A DNA stretch of 64,000 bases, taken from NCBI GenBank assembly GCA_018881555.1, contig JACAXG010000053.1, positions 5,569,210 through 5,633,209 on the forward strand, in the 5' to 3' direction. Positions 28,586 through 38,345 of the stretch are shown here, piece by piece. The notes under the pieces are model-generated. The model was not told where the DNA came from. It was given only the letters and a program-made list of their open reading frames with translations, and ran no database searches. Position numbers and translations under genes: made by a program. The DNA comes from Amblyornis subalaris. Taxonomy: Eukaryota > Chordata > Aves > Passeriformes > Ptilonorhynchidae. Positions within the stretch are counted from its first letter, which is position 1; each line of letters begins with the position of its first letter.

Positions 28586-31500
28586 GACTTCAATTGTGAC
28601 CAAAGCCCTTTTAAACACAAATGAATGTCTATCAACTTTAATCTCACTGTATTTACAACTTCAATGATTGGAGAAATTTTTAAGCAATCCTACTGTTAGA
28701 AAGGTCAGACAATCTTTATGGTTTTCCTCTAATGCTGACATAAACTAATATGGATCTTAAGAGGTACAGAAATGTAATGTAAAATAAAGTCCTTGCAGAA
28801 CAAGACTTTATCAAAACAGCCTTGGCTCAGTCTTTTAGATTCAACATCTACCAAAGACAGGCATTCTCTCTTTGCCATAAAGAAAACTCCTGCTACGTGT
28901 GTATGTGAAGCTCCTATGATAAACTCAGAACAGTCTTCGCCTCAGATGAATACCCAACATGTTTCAATTNTACACCTACTACGTTTTATAAACTACTCAA
29001 AGGATTTTGAATGAAAATGTTAATAAAAAATAAAGTACACTTAGCACTGTTATCTGTGAGCTGCCAATCAAACACATGGTCTGACCCACATAGTAACAGG
29101 CTTAAAGATTTTAGGTTGTGTACTTCTCAACCAATACACAGGGAGAATCTTTTCAAAGTTACCTGGAAGCAAGTTTGAAAAAAAAAATGGCACACCTGTA
29201 TTTTTCATCACTATCAGTTATCCTGAGATATGTTAACATATTTTTGAAAGCCAATAAAGAAATCCCCTATTTACTTCTTGCTTGAAGTATGTTTGTGTCA
29301 GCCAAGCTGAAGATGAGACAGTAACCTACAACATAACACATCTGGTAAATACATGACTAATATTAGTGTCATAAGTGCCACTTAAGAATAAGTTCAACAA
29401 GAAATTGGGATTGTTATTCTAATTTCTATCTCCATATAGCTTTCAGCAATGGAAAGGTATATTGGAAATATATGTAAGGTAAGATTTCCCTTAACTTTTT
29501 TCCTAATGAAAACATGAACTAGAATTTCTCTGTAGCTCTCTTGGCCTTTCTTTGCACCCACACCCATTAAAAATGAAAAATGCATGCTTGCAGGACCTAA
29601 ATACATTAAATGTCACATAATAAACTGTTTATCATTGTCATTCCCATTAATTCATTCACATACTATTGCCCTGTAATTGTTCCTCACCAAAAGCTATTAT
29701 TGCTGCATTTACACAAAGTCAGTCTTATCAGTTTATGGCATTTTGAAGTGTTTAAAGCTTAATCCTAAAGACCAGAATATGCCTCAACAAATTGGGCTGT
29801 ATACTGTCAGCTAAGAAAGTATCTCCTGATTTCTCTAGTAAATTGTATGGGAACTTTGACTAAACACTCAGACATTTTACAGGCAACTATCCCTTTCCCA
29901 CACCCTTTGTGAAAATACCTTTTACTACATTAAGTGACAGTGGTAACTACCTATTCAGCAAAGACAAATTACACGTTTTAATATTTCATGTGTCCGAAAT
30001 GCAAATCAGAGCCAGATGTGCTATCTGCAAGAACTAAATCACTGTATCAATCAATAACAAATCCCAGGAATGTGCAGACATTTACTGCATGTTTCACTGA
30101 GCTTGGTAAGATGCATACATAGGAATTCAAAGCAGATTTACAGCAGCTTCCCTCAAGTTTTTACAGAGAGGCAAGGTGGTACCCAAAATCTGTAAGCTAA
30201 ATAAAGATGCTGCACCCCTGGCTCCCTGGAGTTTACCTGCATAGTATTGCAAAGAAATAGGAATACTACTCATAACTGTACATGAAATCATGTATTTATT
30301 TTAAATGTTGTTTTGGTTTTTTTTAGAGGACTGACATGACATCTGTGCAGAAAAGCCTGAGTAATCACAACCAGCTATCAGCCCTTCACACCATCACTGC
30401 TGCTATTTTCAGTGATACACCCTGTTTTTGCTACAGTGCTCTTGGCATCACCACGCTACTGTGATTCAATATTTATCTGTTAGATCTAGTTACATCACAA
30501 CACTATCTATACTACCTAGATCTCGTGTGGAACTTCTGCGGCTAACACCCAATCCACCGTTTTTGAGCTCTCCCTTCAACATTCCCCAGCCACAAAACAA
30601 GAAGTCACCGGAGATGTGCAAACATCTGGTCCCCTATGAATCATCCGTTCTAAGAAAGGGTGTGCGGTCATGCATAAGCACTGCACCTTCTTCCTAATGG
30701 CAATCGGGTAGGAATAAAACNGAGTGTGAACTGCAGTGGTTAGCATAAAACCACTTGCGAAAGGAGTGTGCCAAAAATTGTCTCCAGAACATCTTCAATA
30801 ACAGAGTTTCGCTCCTACAGAAGCTCATCACCAGCATCAAACTAAAGCCATCATTTGCCATTTATGATGGCAAACAAGGCCCTTGGAGCTTAATATTTTT
30901 AAAAGTTGTGTTAGGAGCAAGGTGGTAATGTCTCGTGGAACGACAGAACTGAGTGCTAAAACTTCTGCTGACAACAAAGCCACCTGCTATGTCCAAGACC
31001 AGCATTTCAGTATAATCCTAAGAAAAGATTAATTCTAGAATATTTTTAGCCCTAGCTTTGAAAGTAGACAGGACTCGATATAAACTGAAAAGCATACGGG
31101 TGGAGAGCGGGCAAGAGAATACATGCAGGAGAAATTCTTTGTTTACAATCAAAACACGTTCAATTATTCTCATAAAATCCATTGTCATGACGAAAAAACT
31201 CCGAGCACACTGAACAGTGTCACTACTAAAGCTTGCACAGCAATCTCAGCTTCGGAATCAGAAATATACAGAAAATTAGGCAGTCCCAGTAACGCTACAT
31301 CTTTTGTGTCCTTTTTGCAACACCGACTCAACTACAGAAAATACGTGAAAGACGATGAAGAAATAAAAAAAGAATTTCAAAACTGAGCAGTCACAGAAAT
31401 ACGTGGGCAGGGGAGAATGGAGTTCAGGCTTAATTCTTTATCACCATCTGATTTGGGGGAGCCTCTGCATTTTCTCAGTGACTCGAATTGTCATTTTCGT

Positions 31501-31979
31501 CCAACAGCGGTAACCCGAAACAGCAGCTGGCGAACGCCAGCCACTGCCTCAACTCCCAGGTTTCATACAAGCCCCGAGNATCGGTTTAACAGCAGTTGCA
31601 TAATAAGACTCAAAAGGCCAAGCACTCCTCCTGCCTTGTACATCTCCATTTCCACACGAACGAGAGTGATGGATCTGGACGAAAACGGAGCGCTACCCGA
31701 GCGCCACTACCAAGCTGGTTATTATGCAGCAAAGAGGAAAACCCAACACCTGGCGCACAAATATGCAGACACCCAGTGAATAGGTGGATCTACGGAGAGC
31801 TATCTTCCCGTTCCCTTCCCCAATAGGCAATCCTTGATGGGTGTGCCAGGAATGGGATATCGGGGGGAGGAGAAGAAAAGGGGTGGGAAGTGGTTGCCGC
31901 TTGCTGCAGCCAGGCTGAGCGATGGCGAGGTNGTTAATCATGGTGGCTGAGGAAACATGGGGTCACTTCTCCCCCTTCC
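28586..31979. other. Intron 1 sequence leading to the CpG island
   Basis: The sequence is AT-rich to about 31.4 kb, then gains CpG dinucleotides gradually (31480-31900) as the shore of the CASK CpG island. No exon is recognised. A frame at 31417-31779 is made of common shore sequence and contains an N. Confidence 0.6.
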
Positions 31980-32135
31980 GCCTCCCGTGTGACGAGGACG
32001 GTGGGCACCGGCCGCGGGGGGGACCCCGGACCCCGCACGGACCCGCCGGCGGCGGCGACTCAGGTGGGTCCCGGGCGGAGCATCCCCGCGCCCGGTGGCG
32101 GGCGGGGGACACGGGGACCGGCTGCCCCCGCCCAG

Positions 32136-32170
32136 CCCTGCCCTGCCCTGCCCTGCCCTGCCCTGCCCTG
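32136..32170. repeat. (CCCTG)7 pentanucleotide repeat at the start of CASK intron 1
   Basis: Seven exact CCCTG units begin about 20 bases inside the intron from the CASK exon 1 donor. On the transcript (minus) strand this is a series of GGG runs spaced by two bases, continuing into further G runs on both sides, so an RNA or DNA G-quadruplex is possible. Intronic G runs near 5' splice sites are known splicing enhancer elements. The length may vary between individuals. Confidence 0.85.
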
Positions 32171-32191
32171 CCCGCTCCCCGCCGCACTCAC

Positions 32192-32250
32192 TTGCCGATC
32201 ACCTCGCAGAGCTCGTACACGTCCTCGAACAGCACGTCGTCGTCGGCCAT
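32192..32250 (-). CDS. CASK: CASK coding exon 1 (start codon to first splice donor)
   Basis: Read on the minus strand, this exon gives MADDDVLFEDVYELCEVIG followed by AA, the first two bases of a lysine codon, then the donor GTGAGTG at 32191-32185. This matches the conserved amino terminus of CASK, a membrane-associated guanylate kinase scaffold with an amino-terminal CaMK-like pseudokinase-type domain, then L27, PDZ, SH3 and guanylate kinase domains. CASK works at synapses and basolateral membranes with partners such as neurexin, Mint1 and Veli. The exon ends in the middle of the kinase glycine-rich loop (IGK|GPFS in the family), so the split codon leaves a phase-2 intron. The start codon sits in a strong Kozak context (ACCATGG). 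The remaining exons are outside the window. Identity rests on a distinctive 19-residue match recalled from the family, in a CpG-island promoter, and I consider it nearly certain. Confidence 0.96.
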
Positions 32251-32544
32251 GGTCCGGGCGGGGGGGCTCAGCCCGAGAGGCGGCGGCCCCGGGGACGCCC
32301 GGCTCCCCCGCCGCTCAGCGCCCACCGCCACCACGGTAAATCCCGGCCGCTCCCAGCGCCGCCCGCCCGCCCGGGGCTCCCGCGGCCGCGCCGGGACTCC
32401 CCGCTCCTGCCGCTCCTCCTCCGCCTCCCGCCGCGGCCGCCGCCGCTCCCCGCGCGTGTCGCACCCCCCGCGCCCCCGCCTCCCGCCCCCCTCCCGCCCC
32501 CTCCCTCCCGCGCTCAGCCGCGGCTCCCGGCGGGCGGCTCCGGC

Positions 32545-32568
32545 TCAGCGGGGCGGCGCGGGAGCCAT
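32545..32568 (-). other. Short upstream ORF in the CASK 5' leader
   Basis: The only minus-strand ATG between the CASK start codon and the CRE pair lies at 32568. It opens a seven-codon frame (MAPAPPR) ending in TGA at 32547-32545, about 290 bases upstream of the main ATG. The context is moderate (T at -3, G at +4). It matters only if transcription starts upstream of it, which cannot be determined here. Confidence 0.45.
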
Positions 32569-32786
32569 GGAGGGGATCGGGGCGGGCGGCAGCGTCGGGT
32601 CGCTCCCTCGCCGGGCGGGCGGGAGCGGGGCGCGCGTTCCCGGGCGGGCGGGCGGGAGCGCCGGGAGGCAGGATAATAGTGGGAGGGGGAAGGGCGGGGG
32701 GAGTCCAGGCGCGGCCGCTGGTTCCGCTCCCGGGCGCGAGGAGGAGGAGGAGGAGGGGGGGGAGGCGGCGGCAGAGGCGGCGAGGC

Positions 32787-32825
32787 GGCGGTCGCGACAG
32801 GCGGTCGCGATAGGCGCTCGCGGTA
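32787..32825. repeat. 13-bp tandem repeat x3 with TCGCGA cores
   Basis: Three consecutive 13-bp units are visible: GGCGGTCGCGACA, GGCGGTCGCGATA and GGCGCTCGCGGTA. The first two contain the palindrome TCGCGA. The array sits between GGC/GGA-rich sequence and a (GGGC)5 run in the likely core-promoter or 5' UTR part of the CASK island. Confidence 0.8.
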
Positions 32826-32830
32826 CCGAA

Positions 32831-32860
32831 GGGCGGGCGGGCGGGCGGGCGCGCGCGCGC
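32831..32860. repeat. (GGGC)5 followed by alternating GC tract
   Basis: Five exact GGGC units (32831-32850) run directly into ten bases of alternating GC (32851-32860). The first part can form a G-quadruplex on the plus strand and the second has Z-DNA potential. Both lie inside the CASK CpG island. Confidence 0.8.
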
Positions 32861-32920
32861 TCCCGGTGCCGCCGCCGTCACGCAAAACCCGTCACGGGGG
32901 CGGGCGCCGCCGGGGACGCG

Positions 32921-32932
32921 CGCGCACGCGCG
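32921..32932. promoter_or_regulatory. NRF1-type binding site
   Basis: CGCGCACGCGCG fits the NRF1 consensus YGCGCAYGCGCR at every position. A weaker relative, GCGCAGGCGC, lies at 33015-33024 beside the CRE pair. NRF1 sites are typical of CpG-island promoters, including those of neuronal genes. Occupancy is inferred only. Confidence 0.6.
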
Positions 32933-33025
32933 CGGGGGGCCACGCCCCCAACCTCCCGCTCGAGGGGTCCGGGGAGGCGCGAGGGAAGGGGGNGAGCAGA
33001 GGGGGTGGGAGCTCGCGCAGGCGCG

Positions 33026-33074
33026 GTGACGTCATGCGCGGGGAGGGGTGTGACGTCATGGCGCGGGGAGGGGG
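33026..33074. promoter_or_regulatory. Tandem duplicated unit with two perfect CREs (TGACGTCA)
   Basis: Two perfect palindromic cyclic-AMP response elements lie at 33027-33034 and 33051-33058. Each is followed by a near-identical GCGCGGGGAGGGG tail, so the whole is a 24/25-bp tandem duplication (33026-33049 and 33050-33074), the second copy having one extra G. CREB/ATF proteins bind this octamer in CpG-island promoters when it is unmethylated. The pair lies about 780 bp upstream of the CASK start codon. The motif is certain; its function is inferred. Confidence 0.8.
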
Positions 33075-33100
33075 GTCGAGGCGCGGGTACCCNGCGCCNN

Positions 33101-33143
33101 TATCGCTCTTATCGCCCCTATCGCTCTTATCTCTTATCGCCCC
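33101..33143. repeat. 9-bp TATCGCYCY tandem repeat x5 in promoter flank
   Basis: The units are TATCGCTCT, TATCGCCCC, TATCGCTCT, a shortened TATCTCT, and TATCGCCCC. On the minus strand they read as repeated CGATA. The shortened unit creates one WGATAR-type GATA site (AGATAA) at 33127-33132. The array starts directly after two N bases, so copy number at the left end is uncertain. Confidence 0.75.
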
Positions 33144-33240
33144 CGCGGCTGGAGCCCCCGGGGCAGGGGCGGTCCCGCCGTGCAGGTGGGGGAGCGGCGG
33201 TGCCGCCGTGCGCCCGCGTTCGCACGAACCTGGCTGTGGC

Positions 33241-33246
33241 AATAAA
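33241..33246 (+). terminator. Candidate polyadenylation signal facing away from CASK
   Basis: AATAAA lies on the plus strand at the outer edge of the CpG island, followed within about 40 bases by GT-rich sequence. Early poly(A) signals upstream of divergent promoters are known to stop upstream antisense RNAs. No spliced transcript is demonstrated here, so this is a candidate only. Confidence 0.3.
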
Positions 33247-33260
33247 GAACATCTGTGCGA

Positions 33261-36200
33261 ACCGGGCTTGTACGGCTTTGTCCAGTGCTTTATTTCATAT
33301 TCCATCGGGGTGTAACTATTTTCTGCAGCACGGTTTGGACGCTCTTTGATAGTAGGAAAACCGGTCTGTATCCCTAAAAGTAGTGAATTCACCTTTCTGG
33401 AGTGCTCCCACAGACGCTCTTCCAGTTGTGCCGGTAACTGGTGGCTGTAGTTTCCCGCAANAGCCACGTAAAAACAATGTCCGAGACCTCGGGTGAATTT
33501 TGAAACACTTAAATGCTTACCCGATTCATTTTCCCGTGGTTTTTAACATGTTGCACAGAATCCTGTGTGCAAAAGGAAGGTGGAAGTTGCACACGTGTGC
33601 TTTCCCAAGTTTTGGATTAGATGGTTTGTGGAAGAAAGCAAAGCTCTCTTGAAGGAATTAGTCGGGAACTCTTGCAGTTCACAGAAGTATTTATTTCTGT
33701 TCAAAGTACTTCAGCACGCATGCAACTCCTTAAGACTCCTTAACAAAGGGAAATTGTGGAGTTGTTCCCCACACAGAGCAAAAAACTGTCAGAGCAGAAT
33801 TATCTGGTGAAATGGTTTAAAGGTTGGCTTTAAAACACAGAGCTGACAACACTTCCCCTTGTTCCTGTCTCCAGATGAATTTAAAAGGAAAAAAAATCAA
33901 GAGAAACAGTGAAAATAATTACATCTATTTCCTGCACACTGGTGGTGTATAGGGTGAGTCCTGTGGGTCTGTGCTCTCTGCCATATAAACCTTTAAAAAT
34001 GTGTAAACCACCATCTGCTCTTTGGACTGCGAACAAAAAGCTGATATATTTAAATTGTTCTCTAAATTTCACACAGCTAAATATGGGCACCCATTTTTTC
34101 CTTTTGCAGGGCCACAAGGGCAAGTCCCACACAGATTGCTCAGTAGGAATTTTTAGAATATGGGTGAGTGTTCACTTACNCTTTGAGCTGAAATTGTTGT
34201 CTGCAGAGCCCTCATGAGAAGTTAACATAAAAAACAATACAAAAGTGCACAAGGAAGAAAAATGCTGGTGATGGATCCCTTCCTGAGCTGGGGCAAATGC
34301 TTTGGCTGCTCCAGCAGCATCACCTGACAGACGTCTCGCCTCTAAGAACTTCAGAGGACAGCTGGGTTGGTTTTGTTAACAGGCAGCACATAAACATGGT
34401 TTTCTGCTAAAGGATGAGGTCTTGGGGCACATACTGGGTAATTAGTGGTGGTCCTGGGAAGGAAGTTTCTTGGAAGACACTGGACAAAAATGGGCTTTTG
34501 CTGAGAGAGGTGTTTCATTCCCTGGCATCCAGGGAATGCCAGTTGTCATCTGGCCTAGTTGAGGGGTCCTGCTACCTTCCAGGAAGGAGGGTAGTGGCTG
34601 CTTTTTTGTCTGATGGACCAAGTTTCCTATTTTTGGATTTTTTTTTTTCCATTCTTGAGGAAAGAATACGCTTGTTAGAGCATTCATTAGGCTCACAAGA
34701 AGAAAGGTGAATCTATCAAATCTACAAACCTGCCAGATGTCCACATTCAGTACAGGAGCAGTGTGAAAATGGGAGCTGCCTACCATTTGAATTGCATGAG
34801 AAGAATCTGTCTGAAGTAGGATTTGTGTGTAGATCTGGATCATAAAAAGTTGCATAGTGAACCAGCAAGCACAGCAAGGATACCACTGCATCAGCAATTA
34901 CTGGAACAATTGAGAACTGTGCTGTAACTCAGTTTCAGATTGAATGGGCTCAGGAAAATATGAGCACTAGTTTGCCAGCAGCCAGGACCCAATAGCATAA
35001 GAATCCAAGGAAAGCATTTACAGGTGTGTTTGTGATCAGAAATGTCAGCCACAGGTTTGAAAGTAGTCATTCCCTTTCATAAACAAGCATTCTTGATTTT
35101 TACCCGTGTATACAGTAGGGATCCTTATAGATTCTGGGATTAATTTAAAAGTCTAAGGTTTAATTCTGAAATACATTTAGCATCTCATTAAAAAGCATGT
35201 AACAGTAATGTTTGACATATGAGCAGAAAAAACTTTGCATTTGAGACCTGGAATGATTTACTGGCAAGGTAGTGGTTGGTCTGAAAACAGATCAGGGCAT
35301 CAGTCATTTCAGAGCTGGGAAAGGGATTTCTTCATCAGGAAAGAGCAAGAAAAGGACACTGACTATTCACATGAGGAAATGCCNGACAGCCCCTGGAAGC
35401 CTTCCCCAAAGCACTGCACGTGTTTGAGCTGCCTGTCTGTCAGATTCTGCACAGCCAGGTTAAGGTGGTGTATATTAAGCTAACTACTATTTCACTCAGA
35501 AAGTCCTAAGGAGTAGCTGAGTGTGGGCTTGGGCACTAGAAAACGCATTTCTTAAAGTTTTACGGGGTTGTCAGGTTTTATTTACCCTTTCTCAGGGTTT
35601 ACTCCTACAGTCTGCACAGCATGAACCCCAGGGCAGGTAAGTTATTCAGAGGTTGTTTTTGGAACGGTAGTTATCAGTTATCCAAAGAGCNTTTACAATG
35701 TTTTCATTTAAAGTTTTGATTTAAAAGACACCGGATGATTAAGAACAAGAAATTTTAGTGGTTTGACAGTGGTCTGTTATCCCAAAGATGTAGGAAGCAC
35801 CAAATCCTGTGCCTCAGATTCCAGGTATAACAGAGCCCCAGGTACTTTGATCTGTAACCCGGGTATTAATTCACTCTCTTGCAAAGTTTGAGGATGATAC
35901 TGACACAGAAGACGAGTATGAACTGTTAGTACTTTGTAAGAGAGAATATTGGAGGCCTACCAGGTTTCTGACAAACTGCCATATTGTTTAGGTGTGCAAG
36001 TTCTATGAGGTGAAAATAGTTCCTGTTTTGGGCAGCAGAAATGTATTTTGGTGGAAGTGAAAAGAGACGGTGTTTTGATCACAACAGGCACAGACATTTT
36101 CAGTCCTTGTAAAAATTGTCGGTCAAAAGAACCTAAAAAGCCGTCAGCTGACCCGGAATAGGTCTGGCTGACTTCTTGCAAAAGTCTGTAATTAAATCAG

Positions 36201-37639
36201 CTCGGNATCTACCGTGTGGCAAGGCAGGCTGCAGCTGCAGAGCTCGGTGAGGCACACAAGCTGTGCCACCCCGTAATTAAGGAGGCCAGGTTTCCCACGA
36301 GTGCGTGTCTTAACAGGTGACTGGTGTTTTTCTGGGAAGATAAATCTCCAACTGCATTTTTCCCCCCCGAGTGGAGTTGTTTTTGAGTTCCTTCACGGTG
36401 TCAGTTGTCCATTGCTCCATGAGAAGGGGATTTTCGCTGCCACCTTTCCTCACTGAAGACACCACCAGGTCTCTTTTCTGCGGCNGCTTCTCTCCGAAGA
36501 GCAGTTGGAGCTTATCTCATCGGATCTGTACCTTGCCCCCATTTAGTTCCCTTGGAATTGACTGCCAGGTTCAAAACTTCCTGGGAAAGCTACATGTATA
36601 TGTGAACAGGGCAAAATATAAACCTTGTTTCCCTTGGGCAACGGGCTGGGAGCTGCCCCTTTGGAATGAGAAATTTGCTTTCACTGCCCTTCAGGCATCT
36701 CGACCACATCCCCTTCCTCTAACACTCGGCTCACACTGACCCAGGGCAAGTAACCAACCAGGCCTTGGTCAAGGAATGGCAAGGGAAAAAGTCACATTCC
36801 TCATCTGTAATTAGACCATGCTCATAATTAAATATAAATTACGGCAACACTACTGAAGATGGGCATTAAAGTAAACCAAAGCTTACCCAATCTGACACTG
36901 TCAAAGAAGCTCACAGTCACCCTTCAAAATCAACTTCCAAAGGTGAAAGTCCCAGGTAAGGAAAGATGACAACATCAAAAGAGAGAGGAAAACTTTAAAA
37001 TTACACAAACCCTTCCTTAATGGAGTTTCTTTAGCTATTCCTTGCCAGTCTGGTGATTTTCTACTTTTCCTTGTGTGCTGTGTACCTGTGTTTTGATTGG
37101 ATTATTGGAGGTGCTTACTTGTGTTCTCCNCAGATGCAGCTTTTCCTCATTCTTGAGTATGGATTAAATTATAAGAACTGTGGAGGAAGTCTCTCCGTGA
37201 TGCTTTTATTGAAAATTTTTTAAATTAAAAATGTCTTAGAGGGGTTAAAACCAGGTAATAAAACTAACTCAAAATTCCAGTTATCTTTTCATCATTTGCA
37301 ACCATATGCTACAGTCATGCACCTATATAGAGAAAAATAATTANAAATCACATCATAAGGACAATACTAAAATGGTAAGTACTAGCACAAACAAATGAAA
37401 AAGAATTACGATTTTATTTTCCTTTCACATCTTTCTTTCCTGCTTTCTTGCATTTCTCACTTTCCTTCTCTCTTTTGTACAAAATTATTAAGCTCTTTTG
37501 ACTGGATGGTTGCCACCCTAATAGAAACTCCAGAAGGGCCNCACAAAGCAGAGTAAATGCCCAGAAGAGCTTTGGTGTAGATAAATGGCAGGGAATACTT
37601 CATCTAGAGGAAATCCTCATCTACCCCATCCCTGCTGGA
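33261..37639. other. Intergenic sequence upstream of CASK
   Basis: No coding exon is recognised. There is a small inverted repeat at 34516-34538. A minus-strand frame of 151 codons at 34442-34897 has no identifiable domain. The sequence may hold enhancers of CASK, but nothing in it marks them clearly. Confidence 0.55.
34516..34542. repeat. Overlapping short inverted repeats
   Basis: CATTCCCTGG (34516-34525) pairs exactly with CCAGGGAATG (34529-34538) across a three-base CAT loop. CTGGCAT (34522-34528) also pairs with ATGCCAG (34536-34542), so two alternative hairpins compete. Confidence 0.85.
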
Positions 37640-38345
37640 CGCTGAACTTGGAACTGGCAGTTGCAGCTCTGGAAAGATCCCTCAGACTCACCCAGGCAGN
37701 TTTCTGAAACCACTGCTGTGGGGTGCAGTGATGGTCAAAAAAAAAAAGCCAAGACAATGTTGGGCATGTCAGGACAGCCATGAAAACAAGAGAAGGTGTC
37801 ATTTTGCCTCCACACAAAGCTCTGGTGCACCCACAGCTGGAGGGCTGGGGCGTTTCAGGCCTTCCCGTCTCCAGGAGGATGGCAAAGGAGTTTGCAAAGG
37901 AACAGAGGGAAAACATAGGGATGAGCCAGCTGCCTTGCCAGGAGAGGGCAAAAGGCTGGGACTTGTCAGTTTGCAGAAGAGACATCTGAGGGAGGGCATG
38001 GTTGAGGTTTACAAAAGCATGAAGGTATAGGTAAGGTGAAAGCAGAACTGTTGTTCACCAAACCTTGCAATGCTGAAACTGAGGGATGCTCCATAAAGCA
38101 AGTAGGAAGGTAGTTTAAGACAGATACATAACATTTCTTTCAAAAAAGGAAATTATACACACACACTGGATAGTGAACTTTTTGAGAACTTGCTGCCACA
38201 GGAGGCTGTGGACACCAATAATATCAGCAGGGTCAAAAAAGAATTAAAGCATTTCAGGACTGACACATCATTATAAAAAAGGACTGGATGGAATAGGCAG
38301 GGGTGGAGCATGGAGGATGCCTGGTACAGCAACAGTAGGTGCTGG
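37640..38345 (+). mobile_element. Old CR1-type LINE fragment, sense on plus strand
   Basis: The order of words matches the segment after the reverse transcriptase in ancient amniote CR1: GTGCAGTGATGGTCAAAAAA...GCCAAGACAATGTTGGGCATG, then CACAAAGCTCTGGTGCACCC, then GCATGGTTGAGGTTTACAAAAGCATGAAGG, then GAACTTGCTGCCACAGGAGGCTGTGGA, then AGGGTCAAAAAAGAATTAAA and GGACTGGATGG. Copies of this kind are shared widely among birds, turtles and crocodilians. It is fragmented and noncoding. The left boundary is approximate. Confidence 0.78.

Larger units (their letters stand above)
1..32191 (-). other. CASK: CASK intron 1 (5' portion, partial)
   Basis: This is the sequence downstream of the CASK exon 1 donor on the minus strand. 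No continuation of the kinase domain (GPFSVVRRC and onward in the family) is seen before the left edge, so the intron is at least 32 kb here. A very long first intron is usual for this gene. The interval is AT-rich, has stops in all frames, and contains repeats listed separately. No embedded gene was recognised; GPR34 and GPR82, which lie within CASK in mammals, are not seen. Confidence 0.9.
31980..33260 (-). promoter_or_regulatory. CASK: CpG-island promoter and 5' UTR region of CASK
   Basis: Composition changes abruptly from AT-rich to very GC- and CpG-rich between about 31980 and 33260 and returns to AT-rich after that. The island surrounds the CASK start codon and extends about 1 kb upstream of it, as expected for a broad TATA-less housekeeping or neuronal promoter. 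It contains repeated GGGCGG (Sp/KLF-type) boxes, an NRF1-type site, two perfect CREs and several short tandem repeats. The transcription start cannot be placed from sequence alone. Divergent transcription from such islands is common, so a plus-strand RNA may also begin here. Confidence 0.9.

Noticed and set aside
1..32191. GPR34/GPR82-like intronic genes of CASK
   Set aside because: No seven-transmembrane reading frame occurs in this part of the intron; in mammals these genes lie elsewhere within CASK.
32315..32885. Minus-strand frames of 123-188 codons upstream of the CASK ATG
   Set aside because: They are Pro/Arg/Ala-rich compositional frames, not in frame with CASK exon 1 as an extension, and have no recognisable domain.
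31922..33349. Plus-strand open frame of 475 codons across the CpG island
   Set aside because: It is open only because GC-rich sequence lacks stop codons. The protein is Arg/Gly/Pro-rich with no domain, contains N bases, and runs antisense to the real CASK exon 1 and its promoter.
34442..34897. Minus-strand frame of 151 codons
   Set aside because: No domain, no splice signals consistent with a gene model, and no sign of coding-type composition; chance in unique sequence.
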